64,000 nt of DNA, from assembly GCA_963663395.1 (NCBI GenBank), contig OY760226.1:5270001-5334000 (forward strand), given 5' to 3'. Position 1 is the first letter of the stretch; each line of letters opens with the position of its first letter. Shown piece by piece: positions 24,192 through 34,400 of the stretch. The notes under the pieces were generated by a model. The model searched no databases, was not told the DNA's origin, and worked only from the letters and a program-made list of their open reading frames with translations. This DNA comes from Azophilus sp963663395 (GTDB lineage: Bacteria; Pseudomonadota; Gammaproteobacteria; Pseudomonadales; Azotimanducaceae). Both the position numbers and the translations under genes were made by a program.

Positions 24192-27100
24192 CTAATTCGG
24201 CACACTCGACAGATTCGAAATGTGCCCGGTCGGACTGGAGAGAAGATTCACCACCAGGATCGGCTGGTCGGCTTCCAGGCTCAGTCGCCATTTGCCTGTC
24301 CCGTCCCCGATCACGCCACTCAGATCGTCGCCACCCGATTCCAGTTGCGATGCGTCGAGCATGCGGGTGGATCCCGCAGCCACCGTGAACGCAACCGTTC
24401 CGCCGGGCGAAGCACCGTCATCGTCGGTTCCCTCGATGGTCACATTCGCATCCCGGTTTTCGGGGTTGATCAGCAACAGGCGGCTCACCTGCAGCAGATT
24501 GCTCGCGGGATTGAACGTTGCGACGGAGTACACCCCCTGCACCGACGGCACCAGATCGTGCATCGATGTCAGGAATCCGCTGGTCGTGCGCACGTAGGAC
24601 AGCGCGTCGATGTTCAGTGCGCTTGTCAGTTCAAGCCGCCAATCGCCCGTGCCGCTGCCGGTGCTCCCCGTCAGCCCCTTGGACGCATTGCCGAGTTCGA
24701 GATCGTCCGAGTTGAAGTGCGCGGTTTCCCAGGCGTCGAGCGAAATGGTCAGTGGCGCGTAATCGGTGTCGCTTCGGTCAAAGGCGCGAACCGAAACGTT
24801 GCCTATGCTCGGAGAGCGACTTATCAACCGCACGAAACCCTGCCGGCCCGATGGGTCCGAAGCGGCAGGGAAGAACGGCACCGGATGCACACCACGCGCG
24901 CCTTCCGGAAGCGCAGGCAGCGACGAGAGATTGGTCAGGTAGCCTTCCGGACTCTCAAGCAGGCTCATGACAACAATGGACTGTTCCGACCGTACCGCCA
25001 GGCGCCACTTGCCCGTACCGGAACCCAGCGAACTTGCGAGCCCCGCGCCGGTTTCGAGTTCCGCCGCGGTGAATTCCCGCACCGTGTTGGCGGGCACGTC
25101 GAATCGCACTACGCCACTCGATGAGGTGCCCGACTCCTCGTAACCCTCAACCGTGACGCTGGCCGTCGCCGGGGAGGTGTTGACGACCCGCAGCGTACTC
25201 ACCTGGTCGACGTTGCTGCCGGGGTTGAAGGTGGCAACCCGATAGTCTCCCTGCTCCAAGGGGGCCACGTCGTGCACGGCCGTCAGGAACCCGTCGCTCG
25301 TGCGAACGTACGCCAGCACGCCCAGATCCAGTTCGCTGTCGAACAGCAGACGCCACTGGCCTGTTCCCTGTCCTACGCCAACGGCAAGGCCCTTCTCGGG
25401 ATTGCCGTTTTCGAGATCCTCGGAGTTGAACTGGATGGCGGAAGCGGCGCCCAGCCGAATCGACACCGAAGCCGGCTGATAGCCCGCATCGTCGATTGCT
25501 GTCAGGCGCACCTCACCCTCGGCCGTGGAACGGTTGATGACCCGGACGAATCCGTGGCGGAAGGGATCCGTCGCATTGAGAAACAGTGGCACCAGGGCCT
25601 TCGGAGTCGCCGTTTCGTTGTCGCTGTCCCGGATGGTCAACTGTGTGGCCTCAACGCGGTAGCCCGAGGCGTTGCCATCGATCACGATCTCGTCGTCGGT
25701 GGTATTTCCATCGTCCGCCGGTTCAAACGTCAGGGTTGTGGATCCGCTCCTTTCACTCCGATCGATCCAGATGCTCCGGCTTCCGGTCACCGTATACGAT
25801 CCCGATTCGAGGTCCAGATAAACCCTCGCCCCATCTTCTTCGGGGGCCTTCTCCGCCCAGGCCGTCACGGTCACCGCCTGCCGGCCGCCGCCTTCTCCGA
25901 TGCGCCTCGGATTTGTGGTGAGCGAAATGGACGGCAGGTCGTTGTCTTCGATGGTCAATGTCAGCGGAACGAAATCCAGAGCCGTGTGTGAGGGTTCCAC
26001 ACCTCGATTGGTGCCGGTGCAATAGCCCTCCACCACAAGCGTCTCGTCGCCTTCGTAGGTGTCGTCATCGACCACCCGCATGAACTGGGTTTCCGCCGAC
26101 CAGTCGTTCGATGGACTGAGCTTCTTCTGATTCGAGAAGATCACGTCCGCCGGCGTTTCCGCCTCACCCCCCGCACCGAGCCGCAATCGGCACCCCGTAT
26201 AGCCGCCGTCCGCCTCGGTCTCGGGCGGGTGGTCGAGAGTCAGCCGGACGTTGACTCGGCCAGTGGATTCGACGAGCGTCGAATTCTCCACACTGGCCAC
26301 GACAACCGGCACGTCAGTCGTTGAATCGCTGATGATCAGTGCAGACGGGATCACGAAATAGCCGGTTGCACTGCCATCGATCGAGACGGAGTCGTCGGTC
26401 CTGTTGCCATCGTGCTCCGGTTCGAAGGTCAGGTCCGTCGACCCGCTTGTGTTGCCCGATTCGATCTCGATGTACCGGAGGCCGGTCGTGCTATAGGAGC
26501 CCGCACCGAGGATCAGTGTCACCGTCACCGCCGTGTCCGGGGCCTCGTCCGTCTCCGCCGTGATCGTTACCACGCGCGCGCCGGCGTCCTCGAAGATGTT
26601 TATCGGGCTCACGGACAGCCGGATGACCGGATCGTCGTTGTCCACGATGGTCAGTGTCAGCGGGACGGATTCCAATTCCGAGTGAGTGGGATCCGTGCCG
26701 CTCGTGCTGCCCGTGCAGTAACCCTCCACAACCAGTGTCTCGTCGTCCTCGCGCGCTGTGTCGTCCACCACCGTGAGCAACGCTGCTTGCGCAGACCAAC
26801 CGTTCGACGATGTTAGATCCAATTGGCCCGAAAACGTTGCGTCTGATGGAGTTTCGGCATCGCCGCCCGAACCCGGACGCAGGCGGCAGCCGGTGTAGCC
26901 ATCGGTTTCGGCCGCGTTTTCGGGGGGATGCTCGAGCCTCAGCCGAACTGTCACGTCGCCCACGGATTCACGCATCGTGGCTCGGGCCGTGCTTGCCACG
27001 ATGCGTGGCGTCATGCGCACCTCGGGCTCATTGATGGTCAAGGTGGTTGGGGTGACCCTCGGGTGGTCCCAACTCAAGCCGTCTTTTTCGAGGTGCGCCG

Positions 27101-28358
27101 GGACCGGCCGTTCGGCGAACCGTTCCTCGGCAGCCCGCCAAGCGTCGTCTGGGGAGATCTCTGGGGCGGCAGATGGAGGCCCGACGGGCCTCGTTTTCAG
27201 GCGCCCGCCTGGCGGGGCGAAACTGAACAGGACCACCTCCGCCGTGCGGGGCTGCCCGGCCAGGATCCGGTCCCGGTAGGCGACCAGCGCCGCCGTGAAC
27301 AGCCCGTCAGCGGCATTGATCGTGTTGTGGATAACCCGGAACCTCGACAGCATCTTCTGGACCACCAAGAAGTGTGCGAGTGCCGCATAGGGGGCGCGGA
27401 CGAAAAACGCGTCCGGGATCGGGTCTGCGGGCACGGCGTCCTCTCGCTTGTCGAGCGTTCGGTCCGAGCCATCACCGAACGGGTGCTGCAGCGCGTCCCA
27501 CTCGCTTTCCAACGGCGGTCGCCGTCCGTCCGCCGCTAGCGTGGCTGCATCGGGACAGAGCACTGCCGGCAGGAAGCACGGGTGCGCCGCCAACACGAAA
27601 TTGGCACCACCGGCGGAGGCGACAGTAACGATGACCGACAGTGACTTGGCGCCGTTGCGCTTGGCAGAAAACCGAGCGGGAAGAGTCATTTCGCCCGTGT
27701 AGAGACTGATCGGCCGATCCCGGTTGGGAGTGTCCGGGTGCAACAGGCGCGCGTTCCGAAACGCGTGGTAGTCGTTCAAGCGCGCACCGAGCCGCGCCAG
27801 ATCCCCGTGATAGGTCGCATAAGAGACCCCCAGCATTCCGGTGATTCCCGCGATTGAATGTGCGGCTGGCAGCGCGTCAAGGAGGGTTCGCCAGCGATTG
27901 CGGGTTTCGGGACTGTCGACCACGCGCCGCGGTGTGCCCAGCGAAATCGAGGACGCTCGGCCTCCGGACCTGGCGAGCCCGTCGCAGGCTTTGCACCGTG
28001 CCGTATGGTCTCCCATTCCCCGGTAGGGGGATCGTCCCTTGCCGGTCGGCGGCCAGTGCTCATACAGATTTACGCCGTGGTTCTGGCAGTCCGTGTTGGG
28101 GCAATCCACAAACGGCAGACTCAACGACAGAAAATAGCGCGCGATCGGCCGAACAGCCTCGTTTGACGCGAGCCGCGACGTCTGCCCGCAGTCCTTGCAA
28201 TGGATGACTGCGACCGGGTGGCCGCGCGAACCGATGACCAGGCTCACGGTGTAGCGCTGGTCCGACGTGCTCTTGCGGCCGTCCGGAATTTTCCCTTCGA
28301 ACGGGATTCCGAAATTCGTGCACATCGGATTCCGGCACATCGCCCAGTTCACGCTCAC
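24192..28358 (-). CDS. Chimeric protein: transposase-like zinc/DDE region + Calx-beta-like domains + two FVRVINRS/HFNSxDLE modules
   Basis: 1,388 residues, GTG start. Residues 1-430 resemble an insertion-element transposase: four Cys pairs ('MCRNPMCTNFG', 'CKDCGQTSRLASNEAVRP', 'CPNTDCQNHGVN', 'ARCKACDG'), a helix-turn-helix-like 'GMLGVSYATYHGDLARL', then 'HNTINAADGLFTAALVAYRD', similar to the conserved 'QDsGirAA..aF' block of that family. Residues 450-920 are Calx-beta-like repeats ('VVDDTAREDDETLVVEGYC', 'LTLTIVDNDDPVIRLSV'). Residues about 923-1155 and 1157-1388 are two copies of a module of about 230 residues ('HGFVRVINRSTAEGEVRLTA', 'AHFNSDDLELGNASKGL', 'GDWRLELTSALNIDALSYVR'). There is no signal peptide, although the C-terminal part looks extracellular. 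I infer an in-frame fusion of an IS gene to a surface-protein gene. Confidence 0.65.
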   Translation of the reverse strand: MSVNWAMCRNPMCTNFGIPFEGKIPDGRKSTSDQRYTVSLVIGSRGHPVAVIHCKDCGQTSRLASNEAVRPIARYFLSLSLPFVDCPNTDCQNHGVNLYEHWPPTGKGRSPYRGMGDHTARCKACDGLARSGGRASSISLGTPRRVVDSPETRNRWRTLLDALPAAHSIAGITGMLGVSYATYHGDLARLGARLNDYHAFRNARLLHPDTPNRDRPISLYTGEMTLPARFSAKRNGAKSLSVIVTVASAGGANFVLAAHPCFLPAVLCPDAATLAADGRRPPLESEWDALQHPFGDGSDRTLDKREDAVPADPIPDAFFVRAPYAALAHFLVVQKMLSRFRVIHNTINAADGLFTAALVAYRDRILAGQPRTAEVVLFSFAPPGGRLKTRPVGPPSAAPEISPDDAWRAAEERFAERPVPAHLEKDGLSWDHPRVTPTTLTINEPEVRMTPRIVASTARATMRESVGDVTVRLRLEHPPENAAETDGYTGCRLRPGSGGDAETPSDATFSGQLDLTSSNGWSAQAALLTVVDDTAREDDETLVVEGYCTGSTSGTDPTHSELESVPLTLTIVDNDDPVIRLSVSPINIFEDAGARVVTITAETDEAPDTAVTVTLILGAGSYSTTGLRYIEIESGNTSGSTDLTFEPEHDGNRTDDSVSIDGSATGYFVIPSALIISDSTTDVPVVVASVENSTLVESTGRVNVRLTLDHPPETEADGGYTGCRLRLGAGGEAETPADVIFSNQKKLSPSNDWSAETQFMRVVDDDTYEGDETLVVEGYCTGTNRGVEPSHTALDFVPLTLTIEDNDLPSISLTTNPRRIGEGGGRQAVTVTAWAEKAPEEDGARVYLDLESGSYTVTGSRSIWIDRSERSGSTTLTFEPADDGNTTDDEIVIDGNASGYRVEATQLTIRDSDNETATPKALVPLFLNATDPFRHGFVRVINRSTAEGEVRLTAIDDAGYQPASVSIRLGAASAIQFNSEDLENGNPEKGLAVGVGQGTGQWRLLFDSELDLGVLAYVRTSDGFLTAVHDVAPLEQGDYRVATFNPGSNVDQVSTLRVVNTSPATASVTVEGYEESGTSSSGVVRFDVPANTVREFTAAELETGAGLASSLGSGTGKWRLAVRSEQSIVVMSLLESPEGYLTNLSSLPALPEGARGVHPVPFFPAASDPSGRQGFVRLISRSPSIGNVSVRAFDRSDTDYAPLTISLDAWETAHFNSDDLELGNASKGLTGSTGSGTGDWRLELTSALNIDALSYVRTTSGFLTSMHDLVPSVQGVYSVATFNPASNLLQVSRLLLINPENRDANVTIEGTDDDGASPGGTVAFTVAAGSTRMLDASQLESGGDDLSGVIGDGTGKWRLSLEADQPILVVNLLSSPTGHISNLSSVPN

Positions 28359-28479
28359 GCCGAATTCCGGCAGGCTGGCTGATTCGATACGCCTGCTCTC
28401 CTCCTACAGGTTAGCGGATCGTCAGATCGCGCCCTCGCGGGGTGCTATTGAGAAACATGTTCCCTCCGCCCGCCGGTTG

Positions 28480-31400
28480 TTAACGCGGCATCGCCACGTC
28501 GTGCGTCGAGATGGACTCCGCGCTCTCGAACCACACCCAGCCGAGTCGGGTCAGGCGGCCCAGCGTCTGTTCCGAGGCGCCGACCCGACGCCCTGGCAGG
28601 GCCAGCCACACTAGCGAACCCAGGTCACCAAGCGGGGAGAGGTCGGCCGCCGGGTTGCCAGCCAGGTCGAGCCGCCGCAGATGCGGCAGGTCCTGGAGCG
28701 CGGTCAAATCGCCGATCCGGTTGCCGCCGAGTCCCAGGTTCTCCAGCGTTGCCAACTGGCCCAGCGGCCAGAGGTCCGCGACCGCGTTGCCATCCAGCAG
28801 CAGCACCGTCAGGTTCGGCAGCCCGGCGAGCGCCGCCACATCCGTCACAACGTTATCAGCCAGGTTCAGGCGCTCCAGGTTGTAGAGTCCGGCCAGCGGC
28901 CACAGGTCCGCCACCCGGTTGCGCGACAGGTCGAGGTCCCGCAGGTTCACCAGACCGGCCAGCGGCGACAGGTCCGTCAGCGCATTGCCGGAGAGGTCTA
29001 GGCGCTCGAGCGCGGTGAACCGCGCAAGGCCCCAAACCTCGGTCAAGCCGCGTCCCGAGGCGTCCAGGCGCAGGGCGCCGTCGGCCGCCGCCGCGAGTGG
29101 GTCCGCGTGCCGCAGGTCGACGATCGCCACGGGCGCGCCTGGAGGCTCCATGCCTGTCAGGTTCTCCGCCACCAAGCCTTCCCACGGCCCTGAGCGCACG
29201 CGACCGGCGGCCTCCGCCAGCGGGTGCATGGCCGAGCCCAGGTAGGCCACAGTCACTGTGTCCCCGGCCGCCACCGGGAATTCCAGCGTGAGCCACGCGT
29301 TCGAGCCGGCCAGCGACGCCAAGGCTACGCGGTGCGTCGCGCCGTTCACCTGCACCCCGTAATCGGACGCCGACGGCGAGCCGAACTCGTCCCGCGGGCT
29401 CGGCCACGACAGCGTCACCAGCAGGCCGTTCACGCTCGCGCTTGCCGCCGCGGGGCCGTCCACCGTCACGCTCGGCGCGTTCGACAGCACCCGGCCGTCC
29501 GCCGTGCAGACCGAGTTGCTCTCCCCGCAGCCGGACGGCGCGGTGAGCGAGACTGTCACGTCGCCGTTGCCCGAGGGCGTTAACTCGAACTTGAACAGGT
29601 CGCGGGTGGCTCCCACCCGGAGCATATAGCCCCGCGTGGCCCCCGATACCGACAACGCCCTCGCCACCTTGCGCCCCGAGCCCTCCGCCAACTCCTCGCT
29701 GAATCGGACCCGAAGCTCGAACGGGCTTGAACCGTCATGCCCCCCTTCCGGCTCGTTCTCGAACCCGGCGGTCAGCGCCCCGCCCGTCGGCGCCGCCTCC
29801 CGCGTCACCGTCACGGTGTAGGTCTGTGTCGTCGTGCCGTCCTCGGCGGTCACCGTCACCGTGATGGTGTTCGATCCCTCGGCCAGCGAAACGTTGCGCG
29901 ACGTGCCGTCCGTGCTGCCGCTGCCGTCCGCGATCGTCACGCTAGCGCCCGCGTCGTTCGCGGCTACCGTCACCTGCGTGCTCGCGACGGCGTTGCCGAC
30001 CGATGCCGAATAGCTCGTCGTGCCCGCGGCGAATGTGCCGATGTCGATGCCGGACAGCGCCAGCGTCGACAGCATCGCGTCCGTCGACGCCGCATCCGGG
30101 CCGCCCACCGTCACGCTCAGCGCGTTCGACAGCGCCCGGCCATCCGCCGTGCAAATCGAGTTGAGCCGGCTGCAGCCGGACGACGCGCGGAGCCGGACAC
30201 TTACCTCGCCGTTGCCGGACGGGGTCAACGTGAACGTGAAGAGGTCGTGCGTATCGCCCACCCGGTGCACCCTGCCCCGCTCGGCCGCCGAGACCGAGAT
30301 GGCGCTCTCGACCTTGCTCCGCGAACCCCTCGCCAGTTCCTCGCTGAAGCGAACGCTGAGGTCAAACGCACTCGACCCGTCATGCCGGTTTGGTGGGTTC
30401 TCGAACCTGGCGGTCAGCACCGGTGTGTCGCGGGTCACCGTCACGGTGTAGATCCCGGTCGTCTCGCCGTCCGTGGCGGTGACCGTCACCGTGATCGTGT
30501 TGGCGCCCTCCGCCAGCGCCACCGTGCGCGACGTACCATCCGTGCTGCCAGCGCCGTCCGCGATCGTCACGCTTGCACCCGCCTGGCTCGCCGTCGCCGT
30601 TACCTCGGTGCTCGCGACGGCGTTGCCGACGCTGGCCGTGTAGCTCGTCGTGCCCGCCGCGAACGGGCCGATGTCCACCCCGGACAGCACCAAGGACGAC
30701 AGCGTCGCATCCGTCGATGCCGCCGCGCGGGCCACCGTCACGGTGTAGGTCTGCGTCGTCGTGCCGTCCTCGGCGGTCACCGTCACCGTGATGGTGTTCG
30801 ATCCCTCGTCGAACGAAACATTGCGCGATGTGCCGTCCGTGCTGCCAGCGCCGTCCGCGATCGCAACGCCGGCGCCCGCGTCGTTCGCGACCGCCGTCAC
30901 CTGCGTGCTCGCGACGGCGTTGCCGACGCTGGCCGTGTAGGCAGTCGTGCCCGCGGCGAACGTGCCGATGTCGATGCCCGACAGGAACAGCGACGACAGC
31001 GTCGCGTCCGTCGACGCCGCGGCCCGCGTCACCGTCACCGCGTAGGCCTTGGTGGTCGTGCCGTCCTCGGCGGTCACCGTCACCGTGATGGTGTTCGATC
31101 CCTCGGCCAGCGAAACACTGCGCGACGTACCGTCCGTGCTGCCGTCGCCGTCCGCGATCGTCACGCTCGCGCCCGCGTCGTTCGTGGCTGCCGTCACCTG
31201 CGTGCTCGCGACGGCGTTGCCGACGCTGGCCGTGTAGGCGGTCGTGCCCGCGGCGAACGTGCCGATGTCGATGCCCGACAGGGACAGCGACGACAGCGTC
31301 GCGTCCGTCGACGCCGCGGCCCGCGTCACCGTCACCGCGTAGGCCTTGGTGGTCGTGCCGTTCTCGGCGGTCACCGTCACCGTGATGGTGTTCGATCCCT

Positions 31401-34400
31401 CGGCCAGCGAAACGTTGCGCGACGTGCCGTCCGTGCTGCCGCTGCCGTCCGCGATCGTCACGCTAGCGCCCGCGTCGTTCGCGGCTACCGTCACCTGCGT
31501 GCTCGCGACGGCGTTGCCGACCGATGCCGAATAGCTCGTCGTGCCCGCGGCGAATGTGCCGATGTCCACCCCGGACAGCGCCAGCGACGACAGCGTCGCG
31601 TCGGCGGACGCGGTGACGGAACCGCCAGCCGTGGACGCCTCGGGGCACGTCTGCTCCGCAAACCGCAGGCAGACCTCGGTCGTGCTGCCGTCCGGCAGCG
31701 TCGCCGCATACGCCGACGCGTTCAGCGACGGCGCATTGGCGTCGAGCCACGCCTGACTCCAGGTGTAGCGGTCCCAGTCCGCGTGCCACGTAGCGTCCGC
31801 CAGCGGCAGCGTCTCGCCCACCCATTCCAGGACGAGGCCGGATATGGCTTCGCCGCGGTTGCGCACCTGGAACATGACGCCGTCCGAGTACGCCATGACG
31901 ACCTGAACCTGGTAGGCGGCCCCCTCCCCGAAGTCGAACGCATGGTCGGCAACGGCGCCGAGATCGGGATGGGCGATCGACGAATACCCCCGGTACTCGC
32001 CCCGCACCTCGACTGTAGCCGTCGACAGCCAGACGGGATCGACGGACGACGCCATGCCCGTTTGCCACGTAGTCCCGACCGCCTCGAGACCGTCCGCGTC
32101 TCGTATCCCGCCGCTGTCCGGCACATCGTAGGTGATGCCGACCGTCGTGCCGGGAGCGAGCCGCAACGCGAGCGTGAGCACGACGTCGCTGCCGCTCGCC
32201 TCGACGTCCGTAACATCGACCGCGGCGTAGCCCGGTGTCGTCACCACGCGGAATGCGCTCTCCGGCGGCACCGAGCCCGTGTCCACCGGCTCGTCGTAGA
32301 CCAGCCTGACCCGATCCCCCGCGGCCTCCAGCCGCACCAGCGTCGGGCCCGGATTGCCCGCCTGGAGTTCCGTGTATGCCCGTTCGACTGCGGTGCCGTA
32401 TGCGGCGTTCTCGTCGAATCCGTACGTGACCAGCTCCTCGGGCATCTGCGCCGCCGGGGCCGCGCCGCGGGCGGCCTCCCGGTGATGGGTCAAGCGTGTG
32501 CGCAATTCCGCGACCTTCGCAGGCTCGCTCCCCGCGAGGTTCGTCTTCTCGTACGGATCTTCGGCGATGTTGTACAGCTGCCGCCGCGAACTCCAGCGCC
32601 CGCCGTAGGATTCGCCGTTGGTGTCGAGCAGCTTCCAGTCGCCGACGCGTATCACTTTGCGTGAGTGTGCGAGTTCCTGGCGCGGGGACTCTGCCCCCGC
32701 AGCGATCGCCTGCCAGGCGTCCAGCCCGTCGAGCGGCAGCCCGTCCGTCGTCGACGCCCCGGCGAGGCCCGCGAGCGTGGGGAACACGTCCACAACATGC
32801 AGCAACGCGTCGCTTTCGGACCCCTCCGGAATACGACCGGGCCAGCGCATGGCGGCAGGAACCCGGATGCCCCCTTCGTGGAAACTGCCCTTCAGACCCC
32901 TGTAGGGCGCATTCGACCCCGCTCGTGTCGTGCCCCCGTTGTCATTGAGGTACACGACCAGGGTGTCGTCCAGCACCCCCTTGTCCTCCAGGGCGTCGAG
33001 CACCCAGCCGAGCGCATCGTCCAGCGCCTTGACCTGCGCGCGCTGCACCGGTTCCGCGGCGTCGGCGTAGCGCTCGACATACTCCTCGGGGGCGCCGTCC
33101 GGCCCGTGGGCGGCGTTGAACGCCAGGTACAGGAAGAAGGGGTCCCTGCCATCGTGGCGGCCGATGAGCTGCACCGCCTCCTCGGCCTTCAGGAACGTCG
33201 AGTAGCCGCGCTCGATCACCGGGCGTCCGTTGCGATGCCAGTCGAGCGCGCCCAAGTGGCGATGCGAGCCGTAGGTGATAAACCCCGAATACATGCCATA
33301 GTGGTGATCGAATCCGCGCTGCAACGGCAGGTGCGCCAAGTGCCACTGGCCCAGGTGCCACTTGCCGATGGCCCAAGTCTCGTAGCCGGCGTCACGCAAC
33401 GCTTCGGACATCAAACGCTCGTCCAGCAGCACACCCACATCCAAGCCCCTCGTGGCGGCTTCCTTGACGCCGCCTGTCTTCCAGTAGTGGCGGCCGGTGA
33501 GCAGGGCGGAGCGTGTCGGCGAGCATCCGGGGGAGACGTAGAACTGGGTGAGCTTCACCCCTTCGTTGGCGATCCGGTCGAGGTTCGGCGTCCCCACCTC
33601 CGTACCGCCGTTGAAGCCCGGCTGGCCCCACCCAAGATCATCCGTGACGACCACCAGGATGTTGGGCCGCGGCGCGGGGTTCTGCGTCGCAGTCCCCTCT
33701 TCGGCGATCGATGTCGAATTGATGGTCACGGTTGCCGAGCCGATCGTCGAGCCACCGTGCGACGCCGTGACCGTCAGCGTTTCCGCTTCCTCGTCCACCT
33801 GGTCCGCCGTCGCTGCGAGCGTTGCCGTCACCGAGGCCGATCCCGCCGCCAGCGTCAGCGCCGTGGGCGTTAGCGAGTAATCCGCGGCGGAGGCGGTGCC
33901 CGAGCCGCTCAACTCGATGGCCTTGTCCTCCGCGAACGTCACGCCGTTGGAGATTGCCACCGTCAGCGTCGCGCTCTCTCCCTCCTCGATCGCTTCCGGA
34001 GCCGCCGACACCGTGAAGATCGCCTGGTCGTCGTCGCCGATCGTCACGGGGACCGCGCATCCCGACCCGCAACTCCGCCCCGATGCGTCTACCACGTGCC
34101 GGTAGCCGGGCGCGGCGCCGGCGGCCGCAACGAGGCGCAGGTCGAAGGTCTCCTCGTCCTCGTCCTCGTCCGTGGCGTCGTCCTCCACCGTCACCGCCAC
34201 GCTCTTGCGCGCCTCGTACACCGCTCCGGAGGCGACGAAGTCGCCGGGCGCGAACGACACGTCCGCCGCCAACGCCGCGTAGTCCTCCGGACTCGTGGCC
34301 GTACCGGCGGCGGTGCCGACGGCAACGGCCAGATCGCCGGTCGGCACGCCCGCCCCCGCACCCGTGCGGGCGATCACCTGGAACGTCGCCGTGCCGACGT

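Noticed and set aside
24150..25124. + strand open frame of 324 codons opposite the Calx-beta/module gene
   Set aside because: The opposite strand has readable repeated modules; this frame is a shadow.
30430..31610. Tandem repeats considered as a CRISPR array
   Set aside because: Units are about 297 bp, contiguous, codon-periodic and inside an open reading frame; there are no short repeats with unique spacers.
29737..32664. Long + strand open frame (975 codons) opposite the giant gene
   Set aside because: It is antisense to clearly functional sulfatase and repeat domains, has extreme Arg/Val/Ala composition and repeats caused by the 297-bp units. It is a high-G+C shadow frame.
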